A stretch of 64,000 nucleotides of DNA from Prochlorococcus sp. AG-409-P19 (GCA_003215315.1 QCKO01000001.1:62001-126000), one strand, 5' to 3'; positions 54,684 to 63,395 are shown, counted from the stretch's first letter. Notes: a model not told the origin generated them from the letters alone. Translations and numbers: made by a program.

Positions 54684-55379
54684 TTAGTAAATATCTATGG
54701 ATGGAAAAGGTATTGACTTAATTTCATTATTGTCAAAGGTAATAGAGTAAGCATTTTTATCTTTAACAAACCTAACCGATTTATAGGGGGTGCCATCCAC
54801 AAGATGTAATCCACAACCTCCATCTATACATATGCAATTAGAAATCAGATTAGATGTCAATGAATTCAAAACAAAAGGGGTTCTTTGAGGTTCTTCATCA
54901 AAATGCGGGCAACAAATACCAGGAACAAAACTTAGACAAGAGAGTAAAGAAAGGTCATTTTCTAAAGAATCAGTGATACCAGAGTCAAACCAACAAATTG
55001 CTCCTGCACTAACACCACTCATAACAACTCCATTGTTATATGCTTTTCTCAGAAGATTGTGTAAACCCCACTCTTTCCATACTCCAAGCATGCTTTTTGT
55101 ATTTCCACCACCTACAAATATGATATCTTGTTGATCAATATAGTGTTCTAGATTGATAGTGCGTTTAAAAAAGTCCAAATGTGATGGATGACAGTTTAGA
55201 GAACTAAAGGCTCGATAAAAATTAACTTTATAAGAATCACTATCTCCGGAGGCAGTTGGAATAAACCCAACTCGAGGTTTTTTAGATCCAGAAAGGCTAA
55301 GAATATAATTCTCAATATTTAATTTTAAGCTTTGACGGCCAAATCCACCTCCACCAATAGCAACAATGTTTTTATTCAT
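54684..55379 (-). CDS. peptidase S51 family (cyanophycinase/dipeptidase E-like)
   Basis: 231 residues. AIGGGGFGRQ at the N-terminus, IIFVGGGNTKSML and the nucleophile elbow VMSGVSAGAICWF (Ser about 125) followed by ICCPHFDEEPQRTP give the S51 pattern. The length fits dipeptidase E (Asp-Xaa) rather than the longer cyanophycinase, and picocyanobacteria lack cyanophycin. Likely cytosolic alpha-aspartyl dipeptidase; exact substrate unknown. Confidence 0.85.
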   Translation of the reverse strand: MNKNIVAIGGGGFGRQSLKLNIENYILSLSGSKKPRVGFIPTASGDSDSYKVNFYRAFSSLNCHPSHLDFFKRTINLEHYIDQQDIIFVGGGNTKSMLGVWKEWGLHNLLRKAYNNGVVMSGVSAGAICWFDSGITDSLENDLSLLSCLSFVPGICCPHFDEEPQRTPFVLNSLTSNLISNCICIDGGCGLHLVDGTPYKSVRFVKDKNAYSITFDNNEIKSIPFPSIDIY

Positions 55380-55405
55380 GTAGATGATTAGATGATATTA
55401 ATATA

Positions 55406-55675
55406 TTAATCAGTAAGGATAGTATTACAATAAGTTCCATTATCAATTCCCTGAGTAAGGTCATAGCCCGTTTCTTTAGCTATTTTATTCCAGAGTTTTA
55501 ATTTTCTTTTTAAATAATTACGTTCAGTTTCCTCATTGATTTGGTACATTTGATTTACTATTGTACATAAGTGCTCTAATTTATACTTTCTTGATATTGG
55601 CTTAACCTGTATAGATAGAATCGACAAGTTCACGGCTATAATTCCGATAAATATCTTTTTCAGAGATCCTTCCAT
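55406..55675 (-). CDS. small membrane-anchored or exported protein
   Basis: 89 residues. The N-terminal KKIFIGIIAVNLSILSIQV is a signal peptide or anchor. The rest is helical and charged (NEETERNYLKRKLKLWNKIAKETGYDL) with Cys in HLCTIV and TYCNTI that could pair outside. Function unknown. It precedes the peptidase gene by 26 bases on the same strand. Confidence 0.55.
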   Translation of the reverse strand: MEGSLKKIFIGIIAVNLSILSIQVKPISRKYKLEHLCTIVNQMYQINEETERNYLKRKLKLWNKIAKETGYDLTQGIDNGTYCNTILTD

Positions 55676-55877
55676 TGGCCTAAAAAAATAAAATAAATCA
55701 AATAAATATTAACTCAAAATTCAGGAATGAAAAGTGCTCTACAAAATAAATAATTATCAATAAATACATAATATAAAAGCACTGGGAAGTAAAAGGAATA
55801 ATATAAATTATTATATTGATCCTGAAACTCTTTTTAATTTTAATCAGTATAGTAGAATAAAGCTAAAAGGTAAAGCA

Positions 55878-55982
55878 ATGGAAAACGACTGGCTATATGA
55901 GTTTCAGAAATATTTCAAGAAATCATTAATATATATATTAATGATCGCGATAATCATCATCCTAATTATGTTAAACACATGA
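55878..55982 (+). CDS. micro-protein, single membrane helix
   Basis: 34 codons: MENDWLYEFQKYFKKSLIY then an Ile/Leu-rich helix to the end. A possible ribosome-binding AAGGTAAAG precedes the ATG. The amphipathic start plus terminal helix is typical for tail-anchored micro-proteins. Weak call. Confidence 0.4.
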   Translation: MENDWLYEFQKYFKKSLIYILMIAIIIILIMLNT

Positions 55983-56048
55983 TCATTAAGAGATATAAAC
56001 AAAATATGATATTTAGGTTTATAATAAAAAATATAATTCAACCATATT

Positions 56049-56783
56049 GTGAATATGAATATTTTTGCCACCTATTATGGAGCGAATGGATGGTTACTAG
56101 AGATTGATGAGTACACGATATTAATAGATCCATGGCTTGAAGGTATTCTTTCCTTTTCTCCAGGAGAATGGTTACTTAAAGGAACATTAAAAAATGAAAT
56201 TAAACCACCAAAAAATATTGACTTGCTCTTATTCACTCAAGGTCTACCTGACCACTGTCACCCAGCTACTCTAAAGAAAATTTCAAAAGATATCCATGTA
56301 ATTGGCTCTCCAAAGGCCTGTAATATTTGCAAAAAGCTTAAGTTTATAAATGTAAATCTAATTAGACCAGGAGAAACAATTAGAATAAAAAATCTAAGGA
56401 TAGAAGCAACATATGGAGCAAATGTTCCTCATAAGGAAAATGGATATATAATATTTAATGATAAACATTCTATTTATATTGAGCCTCATGGTTTTTTAGA
56501 TCCAAATCTTAAAAAGAGGCACATAGATACATTAATAACTCCTGTTATAAATATAGGTGTACCATTTGTTGGTGATTTTATAAAAGGTAATGATATTCTA
56601 CCAAGTTTAATAAGTAATTTCTCTCCAAATAAGGTTTTTGCTAGTACAACTGGAGGGGATATTCAATTCGATGGATTCTTAAACAAGTTTCTTAAAGTAA
56701 AAGGTAACATCGAAGAGTTAAATATTTGCAGAAATGATTGTCAAATAATCAACCCTATACCATTTAAGAAATATAAGATTTGA
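56049..56783 (+). CDS. metallo-beta-lactamase-fold protein with degenerate metal motif
   Basis: 244 residues. YYGANGWLLEIDEYTILIDPWLEG and EATYGANVPHKENGYIIF fit the UlaG-like MBL fold. The HxHxDH motif is altered to LLFTQGLPDHCHPATL: the first His is Gln and the second Leu, with DHCH retained. Similar sequences occur in cyanobacteria and plants, so this is likely a distinct subfamily rather than decay. The start is GTG 56049 or ATG 56055. Activity unknown. Confidence 0.75.
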   Translation: MNMNIFATYYGANGWLLEIDEYTILIDPWLEGILSFSPGEWLLKGTLKNEIKPPKNIDLLLFTQGLPDHCHPATLKKISKDIHVIGSPKACNICKKLKFINVNLIRPGETIRIKNLRIEATYGANVPHKENGYIIFNDKHSIYIEPHGFLDPNLKKRHIDTLITPVINIGVPFVGDFIKGNDILPSLISNFSPNKVFASTTGGDIQFDGFLNKFLKVKGNIEELNICRNDCQIINPIPFKKYKI

Positions 56784-56822
56784 AATGGACCATTATATAA
56801 ACGACAACATAAATTAATGATT

Positions 56823-56999
56823 TCAACTATTATTTTCTGTTGATAAATAGTAATCAATAACATTATTAAGCATTTCCACAACTACTTTATTTGAACACTT
56901 TGTCCTTTCTTGTAGTCTCATGCACGCCTCTTTTACATTTACAAAGGCGTCTTCACAGATTTCTCTCAATTCTTCGTCGGAATTTCTATCAAAATCCAT
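56823..56999 (-). CDS. Cys micro-protein, ACxxLxxxTxC family
   Basis: 58 codons: NSDEELREICEDAFVNVKEACMRLQERTKC then a helix NKVVVEMLNNVIDYY. The motif ACxxLxxxTxC matches the micro-protein at 49525 with identical spacing, and the following helix is similar. Soluble; probably a disulfide or metal pair. Function unknown. Confidence 0.55.
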   Translation of the reverse strand: MDFDRNSDEELREICEDAFVNVKEACMRLQERTKCSNKVVVEMLNNVIDYYLSTENNS

Positions 57000-57047
57000 A
57001 ATGTAAGTTAATTTGATATTCGTAAATTATAACAAATTAAAAAATCA

Positions 57048-57377
57048 TTATTCATTCATGATGTCACATAACATATTTAATTGCTTCCGGAAAGAATAAA
57101 GAGTCTTAATGTCAGTGAAACCATTCATTCGAATACACGCAAGAAATTCCTTTTCGAATGATCCAGATTGATTTATGCTGCTAGAGAGATCAAAATCATA
57201 TAAAGCTTGTAATTTTGTACTTATATTTTGATATTTTTTTAATCCAGCTTCAGATTGAAAGACACTTCCATCTTCTGCAACGTATTTATTCCCTTTAAAA
57301 CCCTTAAAAAGAAAGAGTAGTAAAGTTAGCAAAGCTATAAACAAAACAGCAGCTAGAATAATCAGAAGGTTATCCAT
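57048..57377 (-). CDS. small membrane-anchored protein
   Basis: 109 codons from the ATG at 57377 (MDNLLIILAAVLFIALL). One N-terminal helix, then FKGNKYVAEDGSVFQSEAGLKKY and a helical cytosolic part with two Cys (FLACIRMNGF, NMLCDIM). The 14 codons above the chosen ATG are Tyr/Ile-rich and unlikely to be translated. No family recognised. Confidence 0.55.
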   Translation of the reverse strand: MDNLLIILAAVLFIALLTLLLFLFKGFKGNKYVAEDGSVFQSEAGLKKYQNISTKLQALYDFDLSSSINQSGSFEKEFLACIRMNGFTDIKTLYSFRKQLNMLCDIMNE

Positions 57378-57636
57378 TTGTTTGATAATATACCTAATAT
57401 AGTATATCAAGTTAAACATATATTTATAATCAAAAAATTAGAAAAGGAGATATATCAAACTCTTATAACAACAATTTAATAAAATAGAGGCTATAATTTT
57501 TCAGAACAATAAAAGTTGTGATCTCTGGCATATTTAAAAATAATGAGATCCAATTCATTACATTTTCTAGCATGTATTAGAAGTAACTATAGATCTGATA
57601 ATATATCAACTATCACATAAGTTACAATTACATCAA

Positions 57637-57831
57637 ATGGAAGCCAATATGACACTCAATCAATATATTATATTTACAATAATAAGCTTGTCTATTGTTT
57701 TCTTATTATTAAGGTTACTTCAAAAGATAATTAACCAACAGATAGAAAAAGAAGTCAAGGTCTTTACTAAAAAGGCCAAAATACCAAATTTTCTTTCCGA
57801 CGCGATATCTATAAAACTGAAATTTAAATAG
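57637..57831 (+). CDS. small single-helix membrane protein
   Basis: 64 residues (60 from the second Met). IIFTIISLSIVFLLLRLLQKII is a membrane helix with basic stop-transfer, then EKEVKVFTKKAKIPNFLSDAI. Function unknown. Confidence 0.5.
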   Translation: MEANMTLNQYIIFTIISLSIVFLLLRLLQKIINQQIEKEVKVFTKKAKIPNFLSDAISIKLKFK

Positions 57832-57941
57832 TACAAGAGTCAAAGAGAGCCAAATAATTTATTTAACGTTATAAAAATACTCTTTACATCCCAAGAATAA
57901 GGTGTAATATCTAACAAAAACAATAAAAGACAACGAAGAAC

Positions 57942-58094
57942 ATGAATGCGAAATCGATAATAGTTACTTTATTAATTTTATTTGTTATATATTCACTCTA
58001 TAGAATAAATAAATATATAAGTATATATCGTAAAATAAAAGCTGGGGAAAAATGGGATCGTATAGTAGAAGAGTTAAGAGATAAATATAAATAA
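57942..58094 (+). CDS. small membrane-anchored protein
   Basis: 50 codons: an N-terminal helix (SIIVTLLILFVIYSLYRI), then KIKAGEKWDRIVEELRDKYK, a charged amphipathic helix. It is followed by a strong hairpin at 58118. Function unknown. Confidence 0.5.
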   Translation: MNAKSIIVTLLILFVIYSLYRINKYISIYRKIKAGEKWDRIVEELRDKYK

Positions 58095-58117
58095 TATTAT
58101 AATACTAAAAAAGTAAC

Positions 58118-58157
58118 TAACTCTCTAAATCCAAGTAATTATAGATTTAGAGAGTTA
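58118..58157. terminator. hairpin between converging genes
   Basis: A perfect 14-bp stem, TAACTCTCTAAATC (58118-58131) with GATTTAGAGAGTTA (58144-58157), and a 12-base loop. It lies between the convergent genes ending at 58094 and 58178, so it probably stops transcription from both sides. Neither side has a long T tract. Confidence 0.65.
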
Positions 58158-58177
58158 ACTTGTAATTCGAAAATCAA

Positions 58178-58495
58178 CTAGTCTGAGTTCTCAAAGGATC
58201 TCAATAATCTAAACGCTTTTCTTATAACTAAAATACCCCCATATATTCCAAATGATATGGGTAAAACAATTAATGGATTAAGAGCTAAATCACTATAACT
58301 CTTTAAACCTTCTAAATTATTTGAGCCGTGACAAGGTGAAAATAATAATAAACTAAAAAATATTATTGACCAACCAAGTAAAGAAAGAAAAGCATCCCTA
58401 GTTCTTCCCTCATAAAAGCGATCAAGACCAATTCCCCATCCTATTAAAAGCAAAGCAAGCTTAGTTAATGATCTCTTTTCCTCTTTCCTAAGCAT
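58178..58495 (-). CDS. TM2-like two-helix membrane protein
   Basis: 105 codons from the ATG at 58495 (MLRKEEKRSLTKLAL). LLIGWGIGLDRFYEGRTRDAFLSLLGWSIIF follows the TM2-domain pattern (two helices around a GxDRFY.G turn), then a third helix PLIVLPISFGIYGGILVI near the end. TM2 proteins have no single known role in bacteria. An upstream ATG (58540) is less likely. Confidence 0.65.
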   Translation of the reverse strand: MLRKEEKRSLTKLALLLIGWGIGLDRFYEGRTRDAFLSLLGWSIIFFSLLLFSPCHGSNNLEGLKSYSDLALNPLIVLPISFGIYGGILVIRKAFRLLRSFENSD

Positions 58496-58565
58496 AGTTG
58501 TAATAAAATTTTTTTTAATATCTTCAGTATAGAAGAACAAGAACAGCTTTGTGGCCTAAAACTTA

Positions 58566-58781
58566 TTAGTTGTATTCTCCTGGTACATCATTTTTTTGAA
58601 CAGTAACACGACCTACTTTTTTACCTGAAAATCTAAGAAGTTCATCACCAGAAAACTCATATCCCAAAGATAATGCTATCTGGGCAACATCATCGGCTGT
58701 GGAAGCTGAAAGAACCTTCGCTTTTAATGAATCATCTCCTTGCATTTTTCTTAAAAATGACTTTAACTGTTCTAAAGACAT
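58566..58781 (-). CDS. Nif11-like peptide
   Basis: 71 residues. MSLEQLKSFLRKMQGDDSL and VLSASTADDVAQIALSLGYEFSGDELL form a textbook Nif11 domain like the leader of prochlorosin lanthipeptides. The segment after it (RFSGKKVGRVTVQKNDVPG) has no Cys and no double-Gly cut site, so it is not a prochlorosin precursor. No lanthipeptide synthetase is in the window. Confidence 0.8.
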   Translation of the reverse strand: MSLEQLKSFLRKMQGDDSLKAKVLSASTADDVAQIALSLGYEFSGDELLRFSGKKVGRVTVQKNDVPGEYN

Positions 58782-58888
58782 AAAATAATGTTAAAAATAA
58801 CATGAAACTATTAATAATAAATATAACATGGTTATATATGAAAGATTGAATAGCTCTAATATTAAGATTTGAAAGTATAATTAAGTTA

Positions 58889-59083
58889 ATGTATTTAGAA
58901 GAAGATGACTCAATGCCTGCTTTTATTCGGGATGTAAAGGCATATTCAATTAAACAATATGAATATCATTCTCAGCACAGTTCTGCTATTCGTGAGCTAA
59001 GGAACCAAAACAAAGAGCTTAAAAGGAGAATAGACAACCTGGAAAGATCTATAAAACAATTATCTCTTCGTTCAAATAATTAA
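58889..59083 (+). CDS. small coiled-coil protein
   Basis: 64 residues. After MYLEEDDSMPAFIRDVKAYS, the C-terminal half is a continuous charged helix with heptad spacing: AIRELRNQNKELKRRIDN then LERSIKQLSLRSNN. Probably a dimer. It has its own promoter region (58782-58888). Function unknown. Confidence 0.6.
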   Translation: MYLEEDDSMPAFIRDVKAYSIKQYEYHSQHSSAIRELRNQNKELKRRIDNLERSIKQLSLRSNN

Positions 59084-59195
59084 TAATTTGGCTATGATTT
59101 GATAGTTAAGCAAATACAAAAAAGTCATTATGTATTTTAGTTATAGATTAAGTAAATAAAATAGTAGTTTTATATCTATATATAGAATAATAATA

Positions 59196-59948
59196 CTATT
59201 TAATAATTTGATTTAAAAACCTTCGACTTCTTTCCTCCTTAGCATTTTGGAAGAAAATATTTGGTTTTGAGATTTCTATTACCCTTCCCGCATCCATAAA
59301 AAGTACTCTATCGGCAACTTCCTTAGCAAAACCAACCTCATGTGTAACTACAACCATGGCCATTCCTTTTTTGGCCAGATCTCTCATTGCATCAAGAACT
59401 TCATTGACTCGTTCTGGGTCTAAAGCACTAGTAGGTTCATCAAAAAGTAGTAAATCAGGTTTTAAAGCTAGTGATCTAGCGATTGCTACTCTCTGCTGTT
59501 CTCCTCCACTAAGTTGACTTGGATATTTATTAGCATGGGATAAAATTCCCATATTGGACAATAAGGATAAGGCATGCTCTTGTGCTTCAATTTTTTGACG
59601 CTTCTGAACTTTTATAGGAGCTAAAGTAATATTTTCTAAAATAGATAGATGTGGGAATAAATTAAATTGTTGAAATACCATTCCAACTCTTTTTCTGATT
59701 TCACGAATATTTTTCTCATCTCCATTAGGGTCCAATCTAATGCCCAGGATCTCAAGATAACCAGTATCAAAAGATTCTAAGCCATTGAAAGTACGAATTA
59801 ATGTACTTTTACCAGAACCAGAAGGACCCATCACTACTAACACTTCACCTTTACCCACATCCAGAGAAATATCATCAAGAGCCTTAATTCCTGCTGAATA
59901 AGATTTACTAAGATTAACTACGTTAATAATATTTTTCATAAATGTCAT
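59196..59948 (-). CDS. aapP: polar amino acid ABC transporter, ATP-binding protein
   Basis: 250 residues. Walker A MGPSGSGKSTLIRTF, Q-loop MVFQQFNLFPHLSILEN, signature LSGGEQQRVAIARSLA, Walker B LLLFDEPTSALDP and H-loop VVVTHEVGFA: the GlnQ/AapP class. It powers the permease pair encoded just upstream; its start overlaps the aapM stop (ATGA). An alternative ATG three codons in is possible. Confidence 0.95.
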   Translation of the reverse strand: MTFMKNIINVVNLSKSYSAGIKALDDISLDVGKGEVLVVMGPSGSGKSTLIRTFNGLESFDTGYLEILGIRLDPNGDEKNIREIRKRVGMVFQQFNLFPHLSILENITLAPIKVQKRQKIEAQEHALSLLSNMGILSHANKYPSQLSGGEQQRVAIARSLALKPDLLLFDEPTSALDPERVNEVLDAMRDLAKKGMAMVVVTHEVGFAKEVADRVLFMDAGRVIEISKPNIFFQNAKEERSRRFLNQIIK

Positions 59949-60964
59949 CTGTTATTACCATCATAATCCAATTGATATTCAAAGTATCTACCTAACATTG
60001 CAATAATAGTGCAGAACAACCAATATATTAAACCAAGCCAAATATAAACTTCTAAATAGCTTCCAATAAATTCAGGATTTGCGAGTAGACTTCTACTAAT
60101 TCCTAGTAATTCAGCTAATCCTAAAATTGACATTAATGATGTATTTTGAAAGAGACCAATAACTTGGTTAGTAAGTGCTGGTAAAGCAATTGTAAAAGCC
60201 TGTGGAAGAACAATTAAAGAAGTAATCTGAAAATCATTAAAGCCTAAAACTTTTCCAGCTTCAATCTGACTTACAGGAATAGATTGTAGTCCACATCTAA
60301 AGTCCTCTGCTATATAGGCTGAAAGAAAAATAGTAAAAGCAAATACAGCTCTAGCAACTCTATTTACTTCTACTCCATTAGGAAGGAATAATGGAATTAA
60401 TAATTGGCCAAAAAATAAAACAGTTATAAGAGGAAAAGATCTCATGAAATCTATATATAATTTACTTATATTCCTAACTAAAAACAATTCACTCTGTCTA
60501 CATAAAGCTAAAAAAATACCAAACGGGAAAGAAAACAAAAGGCTGCACGATGTTAACATTATAGTAAGAGATAAACCACCTAAATAACTTATTGGTATAG
60601 GATATTTTCCTAGTCCACCACAGACTAGAAAGAGTCCTGTCGGAACAAATAAACCCCAAGCAAATACTAAAGGCCTACGTTTTTTCTTTGTTTCTTTGTT
60701 AAAGATAGTAAAAAAACAAAGAATTAATAGATATATTATCCATATTGAAGGTCTCCATCTATCATGATATGGATAAGAACCAAAAGTAAATAAAGCTAAG
60801 TTTTTACTTACGACACTCCAATTTGCCTCAAAAAATGACCAAACAATGATTTTGACAGAAGAGAAAGTAGCAATCGATAATATTAAAAAATTCAGGATAA
60901 TATCGTATATATTAAAATGTATACGAACATCACCTTTTTTGGAAAAGAATTTCATATAATCCAT
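59945..60964 (-). CDS. aapM: polar amino acid ABC transporter, permease (AapM type)
   Basis: 339 residues, about eight helices. The HisM/AapM-type signature FLSAYIAEDFRCGLQSIPVSQIEAG, KVLGFNDFQITSLIVLPQAF with the EAA-like loop contacts the ATPase. The longer N-terminal part (residues 1-130) with extra helices is typical for Aap rather than Gln permeases. Overlaps aapQ by one base. Confidence 0.92.
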   Translation of the reverse strand: MDYMKFFSKKGDVRIHFNIYDIILNFLILSIATFSSVKIIVWSFFEANWSVVSKNLALFTFGSYPYHDRWRPSIWIIYLLILCFFTIFNKETKKKRRPLVFAWGLFVPTGLFLVCGGLGKYPIPISYLGGLSLTIMLTSCSLLFSFPFGIFLALCRQSELFLVRNISKLYIDFMRSFPLITVLFFGQLLIPLFLPNGVEVNRVARAVFAFTIFLSAYIAEDFRCGLQSIPVSQIEAGKVLGFNDFQITSLIVLPQAFTIALPALTNQVIGLFQNTSLMSILGLAELLGISRSLLANPEFIGSYLEVYIWLGLIYWLFCTIIAMLGRYFEYQLDYDGNNR

Positions 60965-61869
60965 TATCTAATTCTTCTATTTTGATTTGCAATAACAAAT
61001 CTATTAAGAAATTCCATTGCATAAGTAATGATTAAATTTAGAAACAAAAAGCTTAGTAGTAATATAAGAAAACCTTCTATAGCTCTTCCAGTTTGGTTAA
61101 TAACAGTGTCACTTATAGCATAAATATCTGCATAGCCTACAGCAATTGCCAATGTACTATTCTTAGCCAAGTTTAAGTATTGGCTGGTAAGACCAGGAAT
61201 AATAGCTGGCAAGGACTGTGGGATTATTATGTAAAAAACTCCCTGAATCTCGGACAAACCAACACTTTTAAAAGCCTCCCATTGACCAGAAGGGACAGAA
61301 TTAATTCCACCGCGAATAACTTCTGCGATATAAGCTCCCGTGAAAACACTTAGACCAAATAACAAGGCAGAAAATTCGGTGGTTAGGTTCAGATTTAGTA
61401 TATTTATCCCTTTATTAGAAACTGAAAAGAAATGGGAGTAATGATCATTATTGGAATTATTAAATCCCAAAAAAACAACAAAATACCAAAACATAAGCTG
61501 GACCAATAATGGTATTTGACGTATTAATCCAACATAAATAGAAGAGAATTTTCTAAGAAGTTTATTTTTACTCTTAGAAAATAATCCGACAATTATACCT
61601 AGCAATGTAGAGAATATAAGAGAAGATAATATTATTTTTAAACTATTTATCCAACCTACAAATAAAGCCCAAGCATAACTATTAGATGGTGAATAATTCA
61701 AACTAGATTCTGAGAGTGCGAAGCCAGCTGGTCTAAGCAACCAATTAAATGTAAAACCTATTTGCTTATTAATAAGGTTTACATATAAGTTGTTAAACAA
61801 AATAAATATTAATAAAAACAAGGATATGGCTAATGTTATTTGAACAAATATTCCTTTACTTATTCTCAT
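60964..61869 (-). CDS. aapQ: polar amino acid ABC transporter, permease (AapQ type)
   Basis: 301 residues. FTGAYIAEVIRGGINSVPSGQWEAFKSVGLSEIQGVFYIIIPQSLPAIIPG is the permease core with the EAA loop; an N-terminal extended region with a Tyr/Asn-rich periplasmic loop precedes it. It forms the channel with AapM. It lies between aapJ and aapM. Confidence 0.92.
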   Translation of the reverse strand: MRISKGIFVQITLAISLFLLIFILFNNLYVNLINKQIGFTFNWLLRPAGFALSESSLNYSPSNSYAWALFVGWINSLKIILSSLIFSTLLGIIVGLFSKSKNKLLRKFSSIYVGLIRQIPLLVQLMFWYFVVFLGFNNSNNDHYSHFFSVSNKGINILNLNLTTEFSALLFGLSVFTGAYIAEVIRGGINSVPSGQWEAFKSVGLSEIQGVFYIIIPQSLPAIIPGLTSQYLNLAKNSTLAIAVGYADIYAISDTVINQTGRAIEGFLILLLSFLFLNLIITYAMEFLNRFVIANQNRRIR

Positions 61870-61880
61870 ATAGTAATGGC

Positions 61881-62930
61881 CTAATTAAAAGGTGGAGAAA
61901 TTTGAATACCACCTTTTTTATAAAGTTTATTGAGACCTCTAGGAATAGGTACATTGCTATTAGAACCTAAATTCTTATTGTATATTTCACCATAATTACC
62001 AGTGGATGATATTACTTTAAAAACGAAATCATTGCTCAAACCTATTTTCTTGCCTAAGTCGCCCTCAACACCAAGAAACCTTCTTAAAGGCTTTAACTGA
62101 GGGTTATCTTTAGCTAATTGAAGTTTCATTTTTATATTATCTTTTGTGATACCTTTTTCCTCAGCCGATATCAATGCATAGATAACCCATCTCACAGCAT
62201 CAGACAATTTTTGATCCCCTCCAACTGAAGCAGGAGAAAGTGGTTCTTTACTTAAGGTTTCATCTAAAATCACGTGATCTGTAGAATCTGGGAAACTGGA
62301 CCTTGCTGCTGCTAATTGGGAACGATCAGATGTCATCGCCTGACATCTACCTTGTCGGTATCCTGAGACCACTTGATTTAGATCTTGATATTTAATAGGG
62401 GTATAAGGAATTGATAGGGACTCAAGTGCATCATTAATATTTTGTTCGGTGGTAGTTCCAGAGCCAACACATATAGATTTACTGGCCAAATCATAAAGAC
62501 TATTTATACCACTTTTTTTAGAAACCATAACTCCTTGGCCATCATGAAAAACCACTGGACCAAATGAAAGTCCGTTTCCACCTATCGAGTCTCTACTTAA
62601 ATTAAAAGTAGTATTTCTTGAAAGAACATCTATCTCACCAGTTCTAAGGGCTGTAAATCTTTCAGCAGCTGTTAAAGGGCGATATTCTACTTTGCTCGAG
62701 TCACCAATAAATGCTGCAGCAAAAGCCTTGCAAATATCAACATCTAGTCCACTGTATTGACCATTGCTATCAAGAAAACTAAAACCTGGTATCTTGCCAC
62801 TAATTCCACATACCAAGCTATTTCTTCTGGAAATAATGTCAAGCCTCGACTCATTTCTTGGTGTTGTAGTGGCACACCCACTAAGAGTCAATAAAGCAAG
62901 TGTAATAATTGAGTTGAACAATCGTTTCAT
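61881..62930 (-). CDS. aapJ: polar amino acid ABC transporter, substrate-binding lipoprotein (AapJ type)
   Basis: 349 residues. A lipobox ITLALLTLSGCATT near the N-terminus indicates a membrane-anchored lipoprotein. VCGISGKIPGFSFLDSNGQYSGLDVDICKAFAAA is the class-3 solute-binding pattern, and DVLSRNTTFNLSRDS supports the AapJ/general L-amino-acid type. First gene of the operon; 62931-63152 holds its promoter. Confidence 0.93.
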   Translation of the reverse strand: MKRLFNSIITLALLTLSGCATTTPRNESRLDIISRRNSLVCGISGKIPGFSFLDSNGQYSGLDVDICKAFAAAFIGDSSKVEYRPLTAAERFTALRTGEIDVLSRNTTFNLSRDSIGGNGLSFGPVVFHDGQGVMVSKKSGINSLYDLASKSICVGSGTTTEQNINDALESLSIPYTPIKYQDLNQVVSGYRQGRCQAMTSDRSQLAAARSSFPDSTDHVILDETLSKEPLSPASVGGDQKLSDAVRWVIYALISAEEKGITKDNIKMKLQLAKDNPQLKPLRRFLGVEGDLGKKIGLSNDFVFKVISSTGNYGEIYNKNLGSNSNVPIPRGLNKLYKKGGIQISPPFN

Positions 62931-63076
62931 AACGTTAGGAGTATGATTTCAGAAATTGCTAAACATATCTTATGAAAGCAGGGTAATAATATCAAACCTT
63001 GTTTTAATTCTATATTAAATTTTAAAAGTATTTTTTTATTAATGCAAACTCTAGTCTAGTTCTTAATTATTGTATC

Positions 63077-63104
63077 TTGACAGAATAAGTAAAGTCTATA
63101 TGTA
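63077..63104 (+). promoter_or_regulatory. possible sigma-70 promoter for the gene at 63153
   Basis: TTGACA (63077-63082) and TATGTA (63099-63104) are spaced 16 bases. The -35 box is perfect; the -10 box is weak. The downstream gene starts about 50 bases later. Confidence 0.4.
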
Positions 63105-63152
63105 ATGACAAAAACCGAGATTAGATTAAATTAAATTAGATGATTCACACTT

Positions 63153-63329
63153 TTGACTTTTCATACCGTTAAATTAAGGGTAAAAGAGCTTGCAGAAGCT
63201 TTAAATGTAGAATGTCCTGACATTCTTGCCATATGTGCCATAAAAGGTATACCAGCAACTTCTCCACTCTCAACTTTAAGTATTGTACAATGTAAAACCA
63301 TAACTGACTTCTATGAAAATCAAGAGTAA
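63153..63329 (+). CDS. small protein resembling the IF-2 N-terminal domain
   Basis: 58 codons from a TTG at 63153. VKLRVKELAEALNVECPDILAICAIKGIPATSPLSTLS follows the IF2_N pattern (vrV.elAkelgv...l...l...Gi.......l). The IF-2 N domain binds RNA or ribosome partners; a free copy would be a small regulatory or structural protein. No ATG in frame. Confidence 0.55.
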   Translation: MTFHTVKLRVKELAEALNVECPDILAICAIKGIPATSPLSTLSIVQCKTITDFYENQE

Positions 63330-63395
63330 TTATATTTACAATCTTATTTATTAGATATAGTTCATATTAAATAAGAAATTATTTATCTTATTTTT

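Noticed and set aside
35874-59083. Repeat arrays suggesting CRISPR or an integron
   Set aside because: No regularly spaced direct repeats of 20-40 bases and no attC-like series could be seen; short AT-rich repeats are expected from composition.
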